From: CAYPOY01 sp964412395 | GTDB taxonomy: Bacteria; Chloroflexota; Anaerolineae; B4-G1 | Reading direction: 5' to 3' | Assembly (NCBI GenBank): GCA_964412395.1 | Contig: CAYPOY010000322.1 | Coordinates: 1-6,113 of the forward strand | Length of the DNA stretch: 6,113 bases | In this document: positions 4,972-6,113 of the stretch, in pieces | How the letters are laid out: each line of letters begins with the position of its first letter | Position numbering within the stretch: position 1 is the stretch's first letter | Notes under the pieces: model-generated | Databases searched by the model: none | What the model saw: only the letters and a program-made list of their open reading frames with translations | What the model was told of the DNA's origin: nothing | Made by a program: the position numbers and the translations under genes

Positions 4972-6113
4972 CTAACCTCGGCTGTGGACTTGGCGGTGGC
5001 AATTCAGGTGTAGCAGTACCAGGTTGTCTAACCTGTCCTCTCCCCCTTCAACTCGTGGCCGGATGTGGTGCGTATCCCACTCTTCTTCCTCGGTGAGCAC
5101 CTGACCACAAACGGAACATTTCCCGTGCTGTTCCACCCACAGTTGGAGCGTTTGCCTTTTCCCTCTGAGGCTCTCTTTGGTTTTCCACCTCAGTCGTTCC
5201 TCGAAGTAGTGCTCCCACTCCGGGTCATACGGGTTGGCTGCGCCTTTGATTTTCCGATGTCTCTTGATGGGGGTTCGGGCTGCCGAGTACAGATGCACCT
5301 GTCTCATCGTGCCATCGCCGTTCCGAACCTCTCCGCTGAACACCCAGTTTCGTGTGCCGACCGTCTTGAAATACTTCTGTTTGATCCAACTTTCGCTCTT
5401 ATACCGGTGCTTCTTCCGTGCCCACCGGCGTATCATCCAGTGGATATGCCAATCCACCTTGTTGAAGGTCGCCTTGCTGACCACGTGGCGGTGGTAGTTA
5501 GCCCACCCTCGGATGACCGCGTTGAGTTGGATGACCAACGGCCCGGCGTTGGCCTGTGGATTGGCTTTCAGGATTGAACGTATCTTTCCAAGTAGGGCTT
5601 TCACGCTGCCGTCCGATGGCCGGATGAGCAGTTTCTGGCTGTACTTGCGCAAGTTTTGTCCCAGGAAGTCAAAGCCTTCATTGATGTGTGTGATGTGGGT
5701 CTTGGTAGTCGAGAGTCTGGCCTCGCGTGAGGCCAGAAATCCCTCCACCACCGGTTGTACTTTGTCCCCCAGCAGCTCTGCCGTCGTACCGGTGACGATA
5801 AAGTCGTCCGCGAAGCGAACCAGATGCACCTTGTTCTGGCTGCGCTGCCTCTGCGTCTGGCCGAACTGTCGTTGTAGTTCCGCTTCCAGTCCGTCGAGCG
5901 CCATATTCGCCAGTATAGGTGAAATGATTCCGCCCTGCGGCGTCCCGCTTTCCGTCGCGTGCCAACGGCCTTGCTCTACGTACCCTGCTTTCAGCCAACC
6001 TCGCAGCAGACTCTTGGGTAACGGGATGTGGGCCAACAGCCATTCGTGCCCCAGCGCGTCGAACGATCCATCAACTTAATACCCCCTTCAATGACCCACT
6101 GCAAGAGACTGTG
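4972..6113 (-). pseudogene. ltrA: Group II intron reverse transcriptase/maturase with HNH domain, frameshifted and partial
   Basis: This is the C-terminal two thirds of an LtrA-type intron protein, which splices its intron and copies it into DNA. Counting from the TTG at 6036: RT motif TPQGGIISP (32-40), active-site FADD (75-78), the maturase-specific domain around GWANYHRHVV, and a C-terminal HNH nuclease with CSVC (307-310), HH (323-324), N338, CH (346-347) and H351. Upstream, the frame hits TAA at 6076-6078. The expected continuous segment (VIEGDIKG.FD..DHEWLL in relatives) is split: QWVIEGGIK lies in another frame and GSFDALGHEWLL in this one, with about five extra bases (TTGAT) between. 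The Asp of the RT motif A is Gly here. The TTG is therefore not a real start, and the gene is probably dead. The N-terminus lies beyond 6113. Confidence 0.88.

Noticed and set aside
5065..6079. Plus-strand ORFs of 170 and 188 codons opposite the reverse transcriptase
   Set aside because: They are antisense shadows of a gene with clear RT, maturase and HNH motifs.

Overview
The window carries a small accessory-genome island, and every recognisable gene or element in it reads on the minus strand. I read it as a three-gene RiPP (ribosomally made, post-translationally modified peptide) locus packaged as an integron-type gene cassette and surrounded by group II introns, MITEs and a decayed tyrosine recombinase. 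The host cannot be named from this sequence. attC-like sites, HNH-type group II introns and small foldback elements suit an environmental bacterium with an integron-bearing, insertion-rich chromosome. No housekeeping gene is present to place it.

Layout in transcriptional order, right to left. (1) 6113-4691: the 3' part of a group II intron. It holds a broken reverse transcriptase/maturase/HNH ORF, then domain V, then domain VI, with a 158-bp TA-flanked MITE wedged between V and VI. (2) About 4690-4443: remnant of a tyrosine recombinase with the LGHxxxxTTQxYTH box. (3) 4424-4362: two related palindromes. (4) 4349-4011: three tandem repeats of about 112 bp, each a foldable attC-like site with no ORF. 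(5) 4016-571: a cassette of about 3.45 kb with promoter, precursor peptide, radical SAM/SPASM maturase and ABBA/DMATS-type prenyltransferase, ending in its own attC. (6) 567-1: the 5' part of a second group II intron, which starts GTGCGCC and is inserted inside the last attC core (GTTA).

Inferred function: the 79-aa precursor ends in KCGGWGCG, with its only Trp between its only two Cys. The maturase would crosslink this core by radical chemistry, and the indole-type prenyltransferase would then prenylate Trp76. Pairing a radical SAM/SPASM maturase with a DMATS-like enzyme on one small core is unusual. Family membership is well supported by motifs; the chemistry is inference.

Two structural facts change how the locus should be read. 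First, the maturase appears as two ORFs, but a 149-bp MITE with 24-bp inverted ends and an 8-bp target duplication (GCAAATTG) lies exactly at the break. Removing it with one target copy restores a continuous 441-aa reading frame, so the gene was intact until a recent insertion. Second, the precursor gene alone is enclosed by a 29-bp inverted repeat (28/29 identical), with a good sigma70-type promoter outside it. This could be an invertible switch, an mRNA-isolating stem, or a mobile mini-element carrying the precursor.
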